A DNA stretch of 57,511 nt from Phoronis australis (GCA_002633005.1 NMRA01000252.1:172267-229777), one strand, 5' to 3'; positions 46,280 to 56,309 are shown, counted from the stretch's first letter. Made by a program: numbers and translations. Notes: a model not told the origin generated them from the sequence alone.

Positions 46280-48445
46280 ATGGGACTGGGTCTCCCCAAA
46301 GACAAAACAATTCACAAAGATACATCAATAAAACATCATATTACTTCGTCCAACGTGGCGCGTTTCCAAGGAAACAGTTCTCTGTCACCGGTATGGCACT
46401 GTTCTCTGTTCACTAACAACTCCAATAGGAATCGCAGGAAAAAACGCCATAGACATAGCCACTCCCTGCCCAAGACGAGCCGTCGTCGGAACCGTCGACA
46501 TTATGCTTCATATTCGTCAGTCACTAGTGTGAGTGACAACAGTAATTTTTTTGATTACCACGATGATTTGGCTAACGAGAACGATAATCTATGGCAAAGT
46601 AACTCGGCTTGGCCAAGTGACTTGAGTGATTCCTGGAGACGTGAAGCGTCGCACAGAAAAAAGAAGAAAAAGAAAAAGAAAAAGAAAAAATCCGGTAAGC
46701 ATCTACCTGATCATGACGAAAACCATCCCCGGCGCATGCCCACGGAACGTCCAAAACCAAACGTTAAGCAGCTTTCTGAACGTGTTAGTGAACTGCGGGC
46801 TGAAGTAGAGTCAGACTTAGCAAAAGGTGTCGACATCAAGAAAAAGTATCAAGACAGAGCTACTAAACAGAAAAAAATAGAAGAAAAAGCGAGACAAGAC
46901 AGGTTGAAAATCTTAAAAATGAGAGCAAGACGTATCAGAATACCTAAAAAAAGGAAGGCTGTTTTGAAACACAAAGGGAAAACTATTGATATAACGGAGC
47001 GATTTCGCAAGAAACTGGAGAAATCCAACTTGGCACCTTTGAAGATTCGAGTATGCGGTGCCCATGGTTGTGGTGCCGTTTGGCCGGTCGTAAATCCGGA
47101 AAGCATACGTTATCCATCCGGCAAACCCGTTATTTTTAAGAATCCTCAAACGTGTCTCAAATGTAACAGTAACAACCAGTCTAATAATGAAAACAATTTT
47201 ATTGACGAAAAAACTGACAACGAGAACAACTGTGCCAGTCCACGCACCCAGCCTCGAAGAGATATTCCGTCACGTGACCGGGAGGTGGGCAGCTTTTCGG
47301 ACATGCGAGGAGGGAGGGGGCAAGTGAGAATCTCACCTTCTTGGTACGAAAGAGGGAGGGAGTTCCCGTCACGTCATAGTCGTGATGACCCAAAAGGCAG
47401 AGGCGGCCCGTCACGCGGAGGGTTAAGGGGCCGAGGCGGACCGCCGCGAGGAGGATTACGAGGCAGAGGAGCTCCGCGACGTTACGGTGCCGGACGTAGC
47501 AGATCTAGTCGACCGCCAACTTTGCTCAGTGGAAAAAGTATAATTAGAACGAAAAATACGAATAAAATGAGTCATCATGTAGGGGATGTCTTCAAGCCGT
47601 GTCCGTGTTGTTGTTGTTGCAGAGAACCTTGCACCTGGTATCCGGTAGAAGATGGCCAAGCTACTGATAGCAAAATATTTCAGGCAGATGCTTTAAATGA
47701 TTTCGTTGACGTACAAACTGAGAAGGCACATAAAACGAAAAACGAAGAGAACAATTCCACGTGCAGTTGCCGATGTTGTGACTCCAGCTTTGAGTCAATA
47801 GACTGCATGAATGAGGTTCTGGACGGTGGATATGGAAAAATAGCTGAAATGTGCGCAGAAAGAATAAAAGATGCACTTGATTGGATTATCCCGGCAGCAC
47901 AATGTGGTGATCTCACCTTATGCGATTTCTGTGATAAACCCGTGCTTGTTGGGCGCCCACACTGCTGCAGGGCATTAAGAACATGCTTCGCAGAGTGTTG
48001 TAAAGACGGTGAGTCCAGTGGGGGGAAACAATATGACTCGGACAAAGATGCCAAAACGAAAAAAGAAAAAGAGAAGAAAAGGAGGGAAATGGAAAAAAAG
48101 AAAAAACAAAATAGTGAAAAAAGTAAGGGCGATGGGAATTCAGATGACAAAAACAGACAGAGAAGAAAAAGAGATGACCAAAACAGACAGAGAAGAAGAA
48201 AGGATGACGAAAACATGGATAATGAGGATGAACACATAAGTTCGAAAGTTTCAAAACACAAAAGGACAGATCCGCCTCCGAAGGAAGGAAAGGAATATTA
48301 CTGGAGCACGAAACCGGAAGAAAAGGAGGAAGAAATTCCCGAGTTATTTAAACATGGCCATTTCCAAAACAGGCAAAAAGACTTAAGACAAACTCCGCCA
48401 AACGAAAACATTAATAGAAACTGTAGCAAACGTTTAAACTGTTAG
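46280..48445 (+). CDS. Gene C: basic protein with poly-Lys, RGG-like box and module 1
   Basis: 721 residues from the ATG at 46280 (a TTG two codons earlier is not needed). Order: Arg/His/Ser-rich start (about 55-85), poly-Lys run (about 129-139), coiled-coil-like Lys/Glu segment (about 165-250), VCGAHGCGAVWP Cys motif (about 257-268) with a later C-x2-C, an Arg/Gly box with repeated RGG/GRG units (about 340-410), a CPCCCCCREPC cluster (about 435-446), module 1 with EMCAERIKDALDWIIPAA and LCDFCDKPVLVG (about 520-556), then a Lys/Glu/Arg tail. A GTGAGT donor at 48009 just after module 1 (phase 1) could splice the tail away, but the tail keeps coding bias to the stop. Paralogue of gene D. The RGG box suggests nucleic-acid binding; the role is unknown. 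Confidence 0.78.
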   Translation: MGLGLPKDKTIHKDTSIKHHITSSNVARFQGNSSLSPVWHCSLFTNNSNRNRRKKRHRHSHSLPKTSRRRNRRHYASYSSVTSVSDNSNFFDYHDDLANENDNLWQSNSAWPSDLSDSWRREASHRKKKKKKKKKKKSGKHLPDHDENHPRRMPTERPKPNVKQLSERVSELRAEVESDLAKGVDIKKKYQDRATKQKKIEEKARQDRLKILKMRARRIRIPKKRKAVLKHKGKTIDITERFRKKLEKSNLAPLKIRVCGAHGCGAVWPVVNPESIRYPSGKPVIFKNPQTCLKCNSNNQSNNENNFIDEKTDNENNCASPRTQPRRDIPSRDREVGSFSDMRGGRGQVRISPSWYERGREFPSRHSRDDPKGRGGPSRGGLRGRGGPPRGGLRGRGAPRRYGAGRSRSSRPPTLLSGKSIIRTKNTNKMSHHVGDVFKPCPCCCCCREPCTWYPVEDGQATDSKIFQADALNDFVDVQTEKAHKTKNEENNSTCSCRCCDSSFESIDCMNEVLDGGYGKIAEMCAERIKDALDWIIPAAQCGDLTLCDFCDKPVLVGRPHCCRALRTCFAECCKDGESSGGKQYDSDKDAKTKKEKEKKRREMEKKKKQNSEKSKGDGNSDDKNRQRRKRDDQNRQRRRKDDENMDNEDEHISSKVSKHKRTDPPPKEGKEYYWSTKPEEKEEEIPELFKHGHFQNRQKDLRQTPPNENINRNCSKRLNC
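47300..47515 (+). other. Arg-Gly box coding segment in gene C
   Basis: GRGGPSRGG, LRGRGGPPRGG and LRGRGAPRRYG follow one another in frame, with DNA units of about 30-36 bases that are partly tandem. RGG boxes in other proteins bind RNA or quadruplex nucleic acid and are arginine-methylated; that is known for the motif, not shown here. Gene D has no such box. Confidence 0.7.
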
Positions 48446-48570
48446 TTGAATCTTGTTGGAGTCGGGACGGCCTAATCGTTTAAATCAGGCTAAGACTCAA
48501 AACACAACCAAACACCCTGATTCGAATACGTATGCAAGTTTCCTGTAATCGTACCATGCAGTAGATCTAG

Positions 48571-48577
48571 TATAAAA
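48571..48577 (+). promoter_or_regulatory. Candidate TATA box of gene D
   Basis: TATAAAA lies 140 bases upstream of the ATG at 48717. The 271 bases between gene C stop and this ATG hold nothing else. A first-exon status for gene D is therefore possible; the acceptor-like CTCTCTCATACAG ending at 48734 is the competing view. Confidence 0.3.
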
Positions 48578-48716
48578 TCATACCCCGGTCTTCATTTCGT
48601 ATTAATTTACATACATGTTTACAAAATTCACGTGATTTAAGGAATGTTGCGGTGATAGTAAAAACATGTTCACGCTCTAAACGACAGCATGTAACCAAAC
48701 TAGCGTTATCGAACTC

Positions 48717-50105
48717 ATGAACTCTCTCATACAGCAAACCCTCAGGCTCAACGAAATCATTCCACTAGAAGACGTTTTGGACAGAGTGGTTGTGTTAGAA
48801 TTGCATAGCGTCACTGCACACAAATCTAATTCCGCAAACTCGAGCAAGGAAACATTTCGATCGGCAATACCATGTAGAAAATGTGGAACCACTTCCTTCA
48901 AAGTTGACGAATTGAACATCACTACAAAGTTACACGAAGAACATGGGAGCAGGTCGCAATCATCAGTTCTCCGTACATCCAACCAAACATATTGCGGTAA
49001 CATCTCAAACAACAGCAGACGACCGTCCAGAGCAAGACGACGACATCATCATCGACATCATTCGCGACAAAGCGATAACGAGTCAAGAAGACAAAGACGA
49101 TCCAAAATTGTTCGATCAAAACGGAGAAGTGGGTCGTCATTGAGGCGAAAACACATGAGGAGAAAGAAAAAGAAGGAGAAAAAGAAAAAGAAAGAAAAGA
49201 AAAAGGGAAAGGAGTTGACAGACAAGCAACAGGCAGAAAAGGATATTATGCAAGCCGCGGGTCAAACAAAAATGACGCGAAGAATGAATGAAAACTGGAT
49301 GAACGTGCATAAACAAAAACGAGATGTTATGAGCTTAGGAGCCAGGTGTAATTTATTAGCAAAAAAGATGAAACTTTTAGAGCAATACCCCGTAAGATCT
49401 GCCAAAAGTTTTATGAAAGCAGCACAAATGATTCCACTTACGGTTCGATGCTGTGGAGCCCCTGCATGCCCGCCTTGTCCGCCGGTAGTAGTCAAGTGTT
49501 GCTCTGAACAGGACTGTCAGGGATGCGGCTGCAAGAAAAATGCGGACACTGTTATAGCCGGCAAAGACATTAAGCGCGATGATTTCGGCAACGACGTCAA
49601 CTTGCAAATAGGCAACGTCGATACTGGAAACGATGACAGGTGTTCGTGCAATAAATGCTGTTCTGTTAAAGCTGGGAAACGTGGTAATAGGGGCAATGTT
49701 TCAATAAATGGACGGAAACTGAGCGACAGGGACTTCATGCAGTCGAAAGGAAACATTGCATTGAACAGATTCCGTGCCGGCAAACGATTTTCTGAAAACG
49801 ACTTTCCGTGTCGAACTAGAATACCACAACTTTGTCAACGTAGAAACTCACGAAGTAGTGACGACTCTGTCGATGCTAACGAGGTATTAGAAGGTGGTTA
49901 CGATAAAATTGCAAACATGTGCATTGACAGAATTAAAAATGCGCTCGATTGGGTTGTACCCGCCGCGAAAAAAGGAGAACTGGAACTTTGTAAGAATTGT
50001 AACAAACCAATCCTCAGTGGAAAAGAACATATTTGTAAAGGTAATCGCTTACCATGGGACACAAAAGTTAGACGGGATAAGAAAGCGAAAAATAATAAAA
50101 AGTGA
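48717..50105 (+). CDS. Gene D: basic protein with poly-Lys, Cys clusters and module 1
   Basis: 462 residues from an ATG at 48717. Order: a leucine/acidic start (LEDVLDRVVVLELHS, about 18-32), a C-x2-C (about 54-57), Arg/His-rich segment (about 102-135), poly-Lys (about 145-166), helix-rich basic segment, a CCGAPACPPCPP and QDCQGCGCKK cluster (about 244-276), a CSCNKCC group (about 310-316), then module 1 with GGYDKIANMCIDRIKNALDW and LCKNCNKPILSG (about 392-433) and a short Lys end. Same order as gene C, without the RGG box and long tail. A donor (TGTAAAG|GTAATC, 50041) after the last Cys leaves phase 1, so the last 21 codons may be intron. Function unknown; adjacent tandem paralogue of C. 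Confidence 0.77.
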   Translation: MNSLIQQTLRLNEIIPLEDVLDRVVVLELHSVTAHKSNSANSSKETFRSAIPCRKCGTTSFKVDELNITTKLHEEHGSRSQSSVLRTSNQTYCGNISNNSRRPSRARRRHHHRHHSRQSDNESRRQRRSKIVRSKRRSGSSLRRKHMRRKKKKEKKKKKEKKKGKELTDKQQAEKDIMQAAGQTKMTRRMNENWMNVHKQKRDVMSLGARCNLLAKKMKLLEQYPVRSAKSFMKAAQMIPLTVRCCGAPACPPCPPVVVKCCSEQDCQGCGCKKNADTVIAGKDIKRDDFGNDVNLQIGNVDTGNDDRCSCNKCCSVKAGKRGNRGNVSINGRKLSDRDFMQSKGNIALNRFRAGKRFSENDFPCRTRIPQLCQRRNSRSSDDSVDANEVLEGGYDKIANMCIDRIKNALDWVVPAAKKGELELCKNCNKPILSGKEHICKGNRLPWDTKVRRDKKAKNNKK

Positions 50106-50950
50106 TCAATCTCATGCACCAGACTATGCGTCCAGGCTTACAGTAAGGTTTTACTTCATGCCTACTGGGAAATTTAGGCGTGTGAACCGTTGTGTACTCT
50201 TATGCACAAAAACGGCAAATGAACAATATGGTTTTGGAGTACGAAAATTCAACAAACAAAACTACTGGAAACTCAAAAACGCCAAGGTAGTGAAATGTTC
50301 TTCCCACGTTCGTTTTGTAGAATTAATCCATCGGAAAATTACCTTTTTAGAAAAGGATACCATAAGTAATCGTATTTCCAATTCAATAAACGAATCGGTT
50401 ATTTTAACATTGATTTATGAGTTCATATATTCGTACTCCCTACTACCAAAAAAAACAGTTTTCAAGCCTCACCTTAAGAAAACTGAGGGAGTAGCGATAT
50501 TTTTTCACACTTAAAAACATGGAGCCATCACAAATTGAATGGTTGACTTCCGCTGATTAAGTTCATTACCAACTTTACTGAGCGGTGTAACCTGCTTTCA
50601 CATGAGTACCATTATTGCATTTCGAAAACCCACTAAAACGTAAGTATTTTAAGCTAATTACTTTCTCATGTTGGAAGATAATCCCGAATGGAGTGAACAA
50701 GGCTGGTTATGTGCATCAGTATCCACCACTGGTCACTTCAGTTATAGAACCTGCGCTCTCTGAAAAACAACATGGCGATTATTCTAAATCTTCCAAGCCT
50801 GGCTGAAATTGGCATAGTTCGCAGGTGAAGTTAGCATGGGCTGCCAACGTTACTCAACGCCATGCCAACGTTATGTACTATGTGGCCAACTAAAACCAAT
50901 TTAACTTCTTTCAGCATGCCTCGAACATAAATAAAGATAAGCGCCTTTTA
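50106..50950. other. Downstream region of gene D
   Basis: An AATAAA is at about 50387. A long plus frame through 49894-50514 starts inside gene D in another phase and has no motif. Otherwise featureless. Confidence 0.4.
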
Positions 50951-50958
50951 CAAGCTAC

Positions 50959-51231
50959 TGACCGGAAGATCTAACAAATCTAGTATCTGTAGTTGAAGGT
51001 GGAATGAGTCAAGCTGAGGCAGCAAAAACGTTTAAGGTCCCGAAGAGGACCCTGCAAAATCCCCTGAAGGCCGACCACATGGAATGTCACGGGGGCCAGA
51101 AGGTGTTGTCGGACACTGAAGAAAATTCAATCGCAGATAATGTAGCAGTGATGGCTGATTGGGGTTTCCCTATAGACAAGTTGGATTTACGCCTGATGGT
51201 GAAGGCCTTTCTAGATATAATTGGTCAATAA
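50959..51231 (+). pseudogene. pogo/CENP-B-type transposase fragment (helix-turn-helix)
   Basis: The frame reads EDLTNLVSVVEGGMSQAEAA then FKVPKRTLQNPLK, and later NVAVMADWGFPIDKLDLRLM. This matches the psq-like DNA-binding start of pogo/Tigger and CENP-B-type transposases, with the MADWGFP linker typical of the group. The catalytic DDE part is absent and the frame stops at 51231, so it is a remnant. Confidence 0.75.
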
Positions 51232-52140
51232 GTGAAACGATTCAAATAAAATTTATTTGGGAAGGAATGGGTTCACAGTTTCGAGAAAAGACATAAGCAA
51301 ACCCTCGCAAGTAGAACATGTCAAAACATAAATCGTGCGAAAGCAAAAGTTAGTCGCGAAACCGTCGAAAGTTAATTGGAAACCTCAAGAAATCCTTGAA
51401 CGGCGAACTGTAGATCAAGATGCATGTGGCTTTGGCTTTATCAAGTCAGTATAGTAGACATTGCTTTTAAGGCATTTGTTCAAAATGATAAAACAATAGG
51501 TTTAAGACCCGTCTTCTCATAGTATTTCTCATAGTTTTGTAAGTTTAACAGATGTGGAATCATTTGAGCTTAAATCGGTCGTAGTTATGAATTGTTTTTG
51601 TTGATGCGTAAAGTTTCTATTCATTTTTTTTCCGTTTTTTCCGTGTTTTCGTTCATTGAACCACTACTTGCCGATAACGAATCGGAGGTTGATTATAAGA
51701 CACAATTATGTTCGGCGTCGTAATATTTATTTCTTCAAATAAGAGGAAAATTGACACTCGTAGCAGTTTTGACAATCCATAATTTTAGACTGTTTTGACT
51801 TATTTAAAACAAAATGTAGTTTTCGAAAAACAAAGTTGTTTGCAATGGCAATATTAAATGAAAAAGAGGTTGTCGCTTAATTACCTCCCCTTTATTCATC
51901 CAGCCTCTAATGCGATGTTTCACCATCCTCATGATACCCGTTTCTGTTACCTCGGCTCTGTATTCCACGAACCCGATGTTTCCAAGAACTCACTACCCAT
52001 TCATTCTTTTTTTCTGCGTGACCTGGTAGTGTCCAGCAAGTGAATGAGCCTACATTCACAAAACGGATTCTTTTAATGGGACAACTTGGTGGCACTTTTC
52101 AATACAACAAAATGAAATGACGGGCGAATGGAGGTTAGAT
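51232..52140. other. Spacer, nothing recognised
   Basis: A+T-rich, short frames only. Confidence 0.35.
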
Positions 52141-52149
52141 ATTGACAAA

Positions 52150-52700
52150 ACTTTGTTTACAGGTTTAAAGATTGTCACAAGTTGCAAACATGGAGCAATA
52201 GCTCCAAGCTAAAACACCATTGAGTAATTATCAAAGAAGTCATGTTGTGTAGCAACTCAACTGCAATGAATGTGAACAGTTTTACATCGGAGTGACCAAT
52301 AGGATTTTTAGCATCAGAGTCAAAGTACACTTTAAAAACACACACAGTGCTGTTCTCGACCATTCATTGACAACTGGTCACACTATATATTACTCTAGTG
52401 TTCAGTTCTTAGATAAGGATAATGTTATCCTCAGGCTCCTCATAAAGGAGGCTATGCATAACAGGGTTGAACCATGTTGAGCGCTATCTCAATAGAAGCA
52501 TTGGTTCATTTGAGTTCCAACTGTTTTGATTTTTGGTCTCTCCCCTCACAATGCATTTTGACGTGTACCTGTACAGTCTGTTCTCTACCTGTGTCGCCTA
52601 ATTGAAACTGTGAGCTTTTGCTCCATTTCCCATTTACACTCTGACTTAGGTTTCTTAATGTCGGTGAAGATGGAACAAATAATGTCTAAAAACCCTTTGC
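52150..52700 (+). pseudogene. Penelope-like element fragment 1 (GIY-YIG end)
   Basis: Bases about 52257-52520 read LNCNECEQFYIGVTNRIFS, later LDHSLTTGHTI and LLIKEAMHNRVEPC. The C-x2-C-x3-YIG-x-T arrangement fits the GIY-YIG endonuclease of Penelope-like retroelements. The RT part is missing and only the end survives. Confidence 0.65.
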
Positions 52701-53119
52701 ATCCTTCCGTAAATAACTGCTAAATGCATTCAAGGAGAATTGATATGAACACTTTTAAATTTACTTTGAAACACAATTATATTCTACAAAGACGATTTTC
52801 ACTGACACCTCGAACCTTTTATCATGCGGTCTAAACAAAAGAAATCGCTATCAGAGGTATACATATCTCTGATAAATCTTAAGTCTTTTACAAACTAAGA
52901 CTTACAAAAAACACTATCGTCTCCGATCCCCTAGTTACTTTTAATCCACAAAAGTTGATTCAAGAAGTCTTCTTTGTCAGGGTAGACCTGAGTCTTGCGC
53001 CTGATTTTGCGTTTCAGTCGGTTCAGCATCATTTTGTTCTGAGCACCGCCATGTGAATGGCGACCACCAACAGCCACAGTCTTCATTGGACCAGCCTCAT
53101 TACAGACTCGGTGCACTCT

Positions 53120-53520
53120 TCAGATACAGCTTGACAACTAAACTTCATTAACTTCTACAGCCACACAAAGACAGGAAAGACCAGCATTCGAATCCAGGTG
53201 TTTACCGTATTCCCCTGCAAGTGCGGTAAAGTCTACATCGGCGAAACAGGACGCCCCATTACCATCCGCCTCAAAGAACACAGAGCCAATGAAAAAAAAA
53301 AACAGCCATAGTCAAACACGCACAGCGAGAAGATCATCTTATCGACTGGGAAAACACCAAACTCATTCACAGAACACAACACTGGTACAGCAGAAAAATT
53401 CAAGAAGCAATAGAGATCTTCGAACACGACACAGTTCCACAAGACAGTGGTCTACACACCAGCTCTATTTAGAACGCTGTACTTATTTCATCGTACCTCG
53501 GGATCCAACCGCAGACTGAC
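53120..53520 (+). pseudogene. Penelope-like element fragment 2 (GIY-YIG end), frameshifted
   Basis: Bases about 53199-53290 read FPCKCGKVYIGETGRPITIR with LKEH, then after a frame change HAQREDHLIDWENTKLI and IQEAIEIFEHD. This is the GIY-YIG nuclease of a Penelope-like element, of a different lineage from fragment 1 (CxC instead of CxxC before YIG). The frame shift is in the A-run near 53293. Confidence 0.8.
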
Positions 53521-54310
53521 ACCCCTCGCTGGTTCCCTACGTGCTAGCCGGCACGCAGGTATCACGCAGTAGCACGAGTTTTAGCATTGGTTGATTTAAC
53601 TTAGGCAGTCATTATTTAGCTTTACAACAACGTGTAAAAATGGCGGAATATCAACGACTTTTAGCCTTGTCATGCAAGTGGCGTAGCAGCAACTATTTCG
53701 TTTAAGTTCCGCAGTAATATCTAATAGCCGCGTTCTTGAAGCACATATAGGTACAATAACCACATATCTGGATGATTTAACCGGTGTGTTATTTACACTG
53801 TATGAATACAGGACAGTATCGTAAACAAAAGTCATCGACAGCAGAAAGATGCACTCCGAAAAGGCGCAACCACAATTTCTGAGATTCACATTTCCTGAAC
53901 ATAAATTTTAAGCAGCGACTTGTCTTTGCAACACACCACATTTACACTTGCTCCATCAGTCATGCTAATTTGTTTGCGTAAAGCGCTGCCTGTTAAGAAT
54001 TTGACCAGCCAGCCGTAGTAAAAAAATCCAGAGGAAAATTAAGTGATACCTGGGAGCTGGCTACCACTTAGCGACACGCAGGGAACCAGCGAGACTGACA
54101 CCCAACCGATCAGAAGCCAGAAACCTACCAGCCAACAGACACCGCACATTTCTTCAAGACACAATAACAATCATCTAATCACAAGTCAAGACTACCGACC
54201 AATCACAAGACAAGTTATTCAGCCAACCAGCAGCCAAGTTATTCAGACAATCAAGAGCCAGATTATTTCACCAATCATACAAGTCCTAGCTACACATAAG
54301 GCACGGATAC
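53521..54310. repeat. Tail region with short CCAATCA-type repeats
   Basis: CGCTGGTTCCCTACGTG (53528) and the inverse-related CACGCAGGGAACCAGCG (54075) flank the middle. From 54170 to 54290, phrases like CCAATCACAAGACAAG and CAGCCAAGTTATTCAGACAA repeat loosely. Possibly untranslated parts of the Penelope-like element; the 117-codon frame here is repeat-driven. Confidence 0.35.
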
Positions 54311-54329
54311 TCCAGCTGGATTTATTAAA

Positions 54330-54805
54330 AAGGAGAATGCCACCCAAAAAACAACCTATTTTGTATCAATTTAGATCGCGTAATTCTACTCGATAACCGG
54401 TTGCGTTACCTGACACCTGACGGCAGACGGAGGTGTTGAAATTATCCAATGACGTAATTGGTTTCACACGCAGTCTGTTCAGCAGTTCACAACACGGGTT
54501 AGTGGTGTCAGCTTATCGCTTGAATTCATCGTTTAACACCAATAAATCATCAAACTTCGATGTAAAACCCTTAAAAATACACCGAGTTCTTATAAAAACG
54601 TGTTCTTTTATTTCGCTGTTACAGATTTACTGGTATTTGGACACAACGTAGCCTACAAAGTTCGGCAGGCCAATTTACCAAGGTCCATAGCAGGAGTGTA
54701 GGGTCTTTTCTGAGATAAATTCGAAGAATTCTTTCGTGAAATACAGACAGGAGAACCCAAATCTGTGTTGTTTATAATTGGGATTTTTGGAGTTCTAAAC
54801 ACGCA
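54330..54805. repeat. Dispersed repeat, inverted copy of 39050-39540
   Basis: It begins AAAGGAGAATGCCACCC and ends at AGTTCTAAACACGC. Co-linear with the reverse complement of the 39-kb copy with many base differences, so not a recent pair. Confidence 0.75.
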
Positions 54806-54817
54806 AAACGCTTGTTA

Positions 54818-55035
54818 TCCCAGTGGCTCTGAACCCGATGAGGCCCGTCGGGTCCGGACTGACTCGTTAACCCGACCCCTGGCTCGGAACCCGATCAGGC
54901 CCGTCGCGGCAGGACTGACTCGTTATCCCGGCCAGTGGCTCGGAACCCGGCGATCAGGCCCGTTGCAGCCGGACTGACTCGTTATCCTGGCCAGTGGCTT
55001 GAAACCCAGCGATCAGGCCCGTCGCGGCCGCCGGA
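54818..55035. repeat. GC-rich minisatellite, about 3.5 copies of a 60-66-base unit
   Basis: The unit holds CCAGTGGCTCGGAACCC, GATCAGGCCCGTCG and CCGGACTGACTCGTTA. It is strongly GC-rich in an A+T-leaning setting and has several CpG sites per unit. Confidence 0.85.
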
Positions 55036-55993
55036 ACTTGCACGAACATTAACCAGCTTGAGTTGGAAACTAAGCCTCCAGTCACATAAAAAGACTATAA
55101 TAGTTAGCGAGTGAAATAATGTGCACGTAATTAGCCGGCACTAAACTGAAAACCTACTTACTTGTCGGGGGCTGCGAAGTCGGGTTCCCCTACCATAGAC
55201 CCGCGTCAGGGCAAAGGTAACAATGACTTGAATAATGCATTTGTATTTCTAAATAAAGATTCCCCTAACATGTGACAATAGCATATAAAATCAAGTAATG
55301 GCCTCGGTGCCCGGTCAATTACCTTTGTTGCCGGCATCAAAAGCCGATAAAGCAGTGGTATATTAATAGCGGATTTGCAGCGCAAACGAACTACGCATTG
55401 CGCATGTGCGAGTTACTTCCTGCGCAAAGGCTCATGGGATAGCTTGTGGTCAGGCATGTCTTGAGCAGGCTGGATGCAAACGCGACCCAGTCGCAAAATT
55501 ACCTTTTTTTACTCTCGCGACATCTAGCGCCCAGATAGCGTTTTGATGACATGCGCGTTAATAGAATGACCCCGAGTCTTCACAAGTGGAGGAGTATTTT
55601 ATATAGGAAGTAAACACTTGCGGAGGTCGGCTTTGTTTTTGTTTTGAAATTACACTGCAGTTGTATTCTTTGATAATTTGTAAAGGTGTAAACAAAAATA
55701 CTCCAAGTATATGGCCTTTGTGCTTATGATATACCTCGCATTTTGCCTAATATAACTTTTGACATAAGTAATTGGCTTGTAAAATGCACACTTTATCTAT
55801 TCATCAGCCTTACAGTTTACACAGTCGGTCATAAAGCCGATGTTACGTTTATTTGACGCCGCATGGTTGTCAATACTTGCATTTGAAGGCAACATGTTCA
55901 TCTAATCAGATTTTGAATTTGTCAATGCCCAAATAACATGCAGTGCTGCGAACACAAACGAATTTGCAAGTGTGAGGAACTGGCTGTACTAAT
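55036..55993. other. Spacer, nothing recognised
   Basis: Mixed composition with a few CpG-rich patches near 55360-55560. No gene seen. Confidence 0.35.
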
Positions 55994-56309
55994 CAGTGGC
56001 GGATCTAGGATACCATTAAGGGGTGTCCAACATGTTGCCTCGGGACATTGTGCAAGGTGTGATTGGCAATTGCATGTGCGTAAGCAGCCCAAAAGGTGAG
56101 GGAGCCAGCCCGCGGAAGTGCACCTTCCATTCAGGAAAATCTACCATTCGACTATCGATTAAAAAAAAAGAGCAGCCACTCCGCGACAACTTGGACGTTC
56201 ACCGCTACCGGTCCTACTTCCTAGACTCAATATTTCCTCACACTCCACACTGTTGGCCCTTCATTTGCTTGCGGCAGCTGAGGAGGGGAGGGGGCTAAAT
56301 CCGCCTATG
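55994..56309. mobile_element. 316-base MITE of the CAGTGGCGGATYYAGG family
   Basis: The ends CAGTGGCGGATCTAGG and, inverted, CATAGGCGGATTTAG form the TIR. CTAAT is duplicated on both sides (55989-55993 and 56310-56314). Size and 5-base duplication agree with the copy at 30695-31004. Confidence 0.8.

Noticed and set aside
47680-48261. 193-codon minus-strand frame with a Phe/Ser/Leu-rich, membrane-like translation
   Set aside because: It is the complement of the Lys/Glu/Arg-rich end of gene C. Purine-rich coding sequence reads as Phe/Leu/Ser on the other strand. The same applies to minus frames in 2516-4880, 13063-13702 and 46849-47149.
49894-50514. 206-codon plus-strand frame overlapping the end of gene D
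   Set aside because: Begins inside module 1 of gene D in another phase and has no motif of its own.
53521-54396. 117-codon plus frame at 54043-54396 as a gene
   Set aside because: Gln/Ile/Ser-rich translation of short CCAATCA-type repeats next to a Penelope remnant; it runs on into another repeat.
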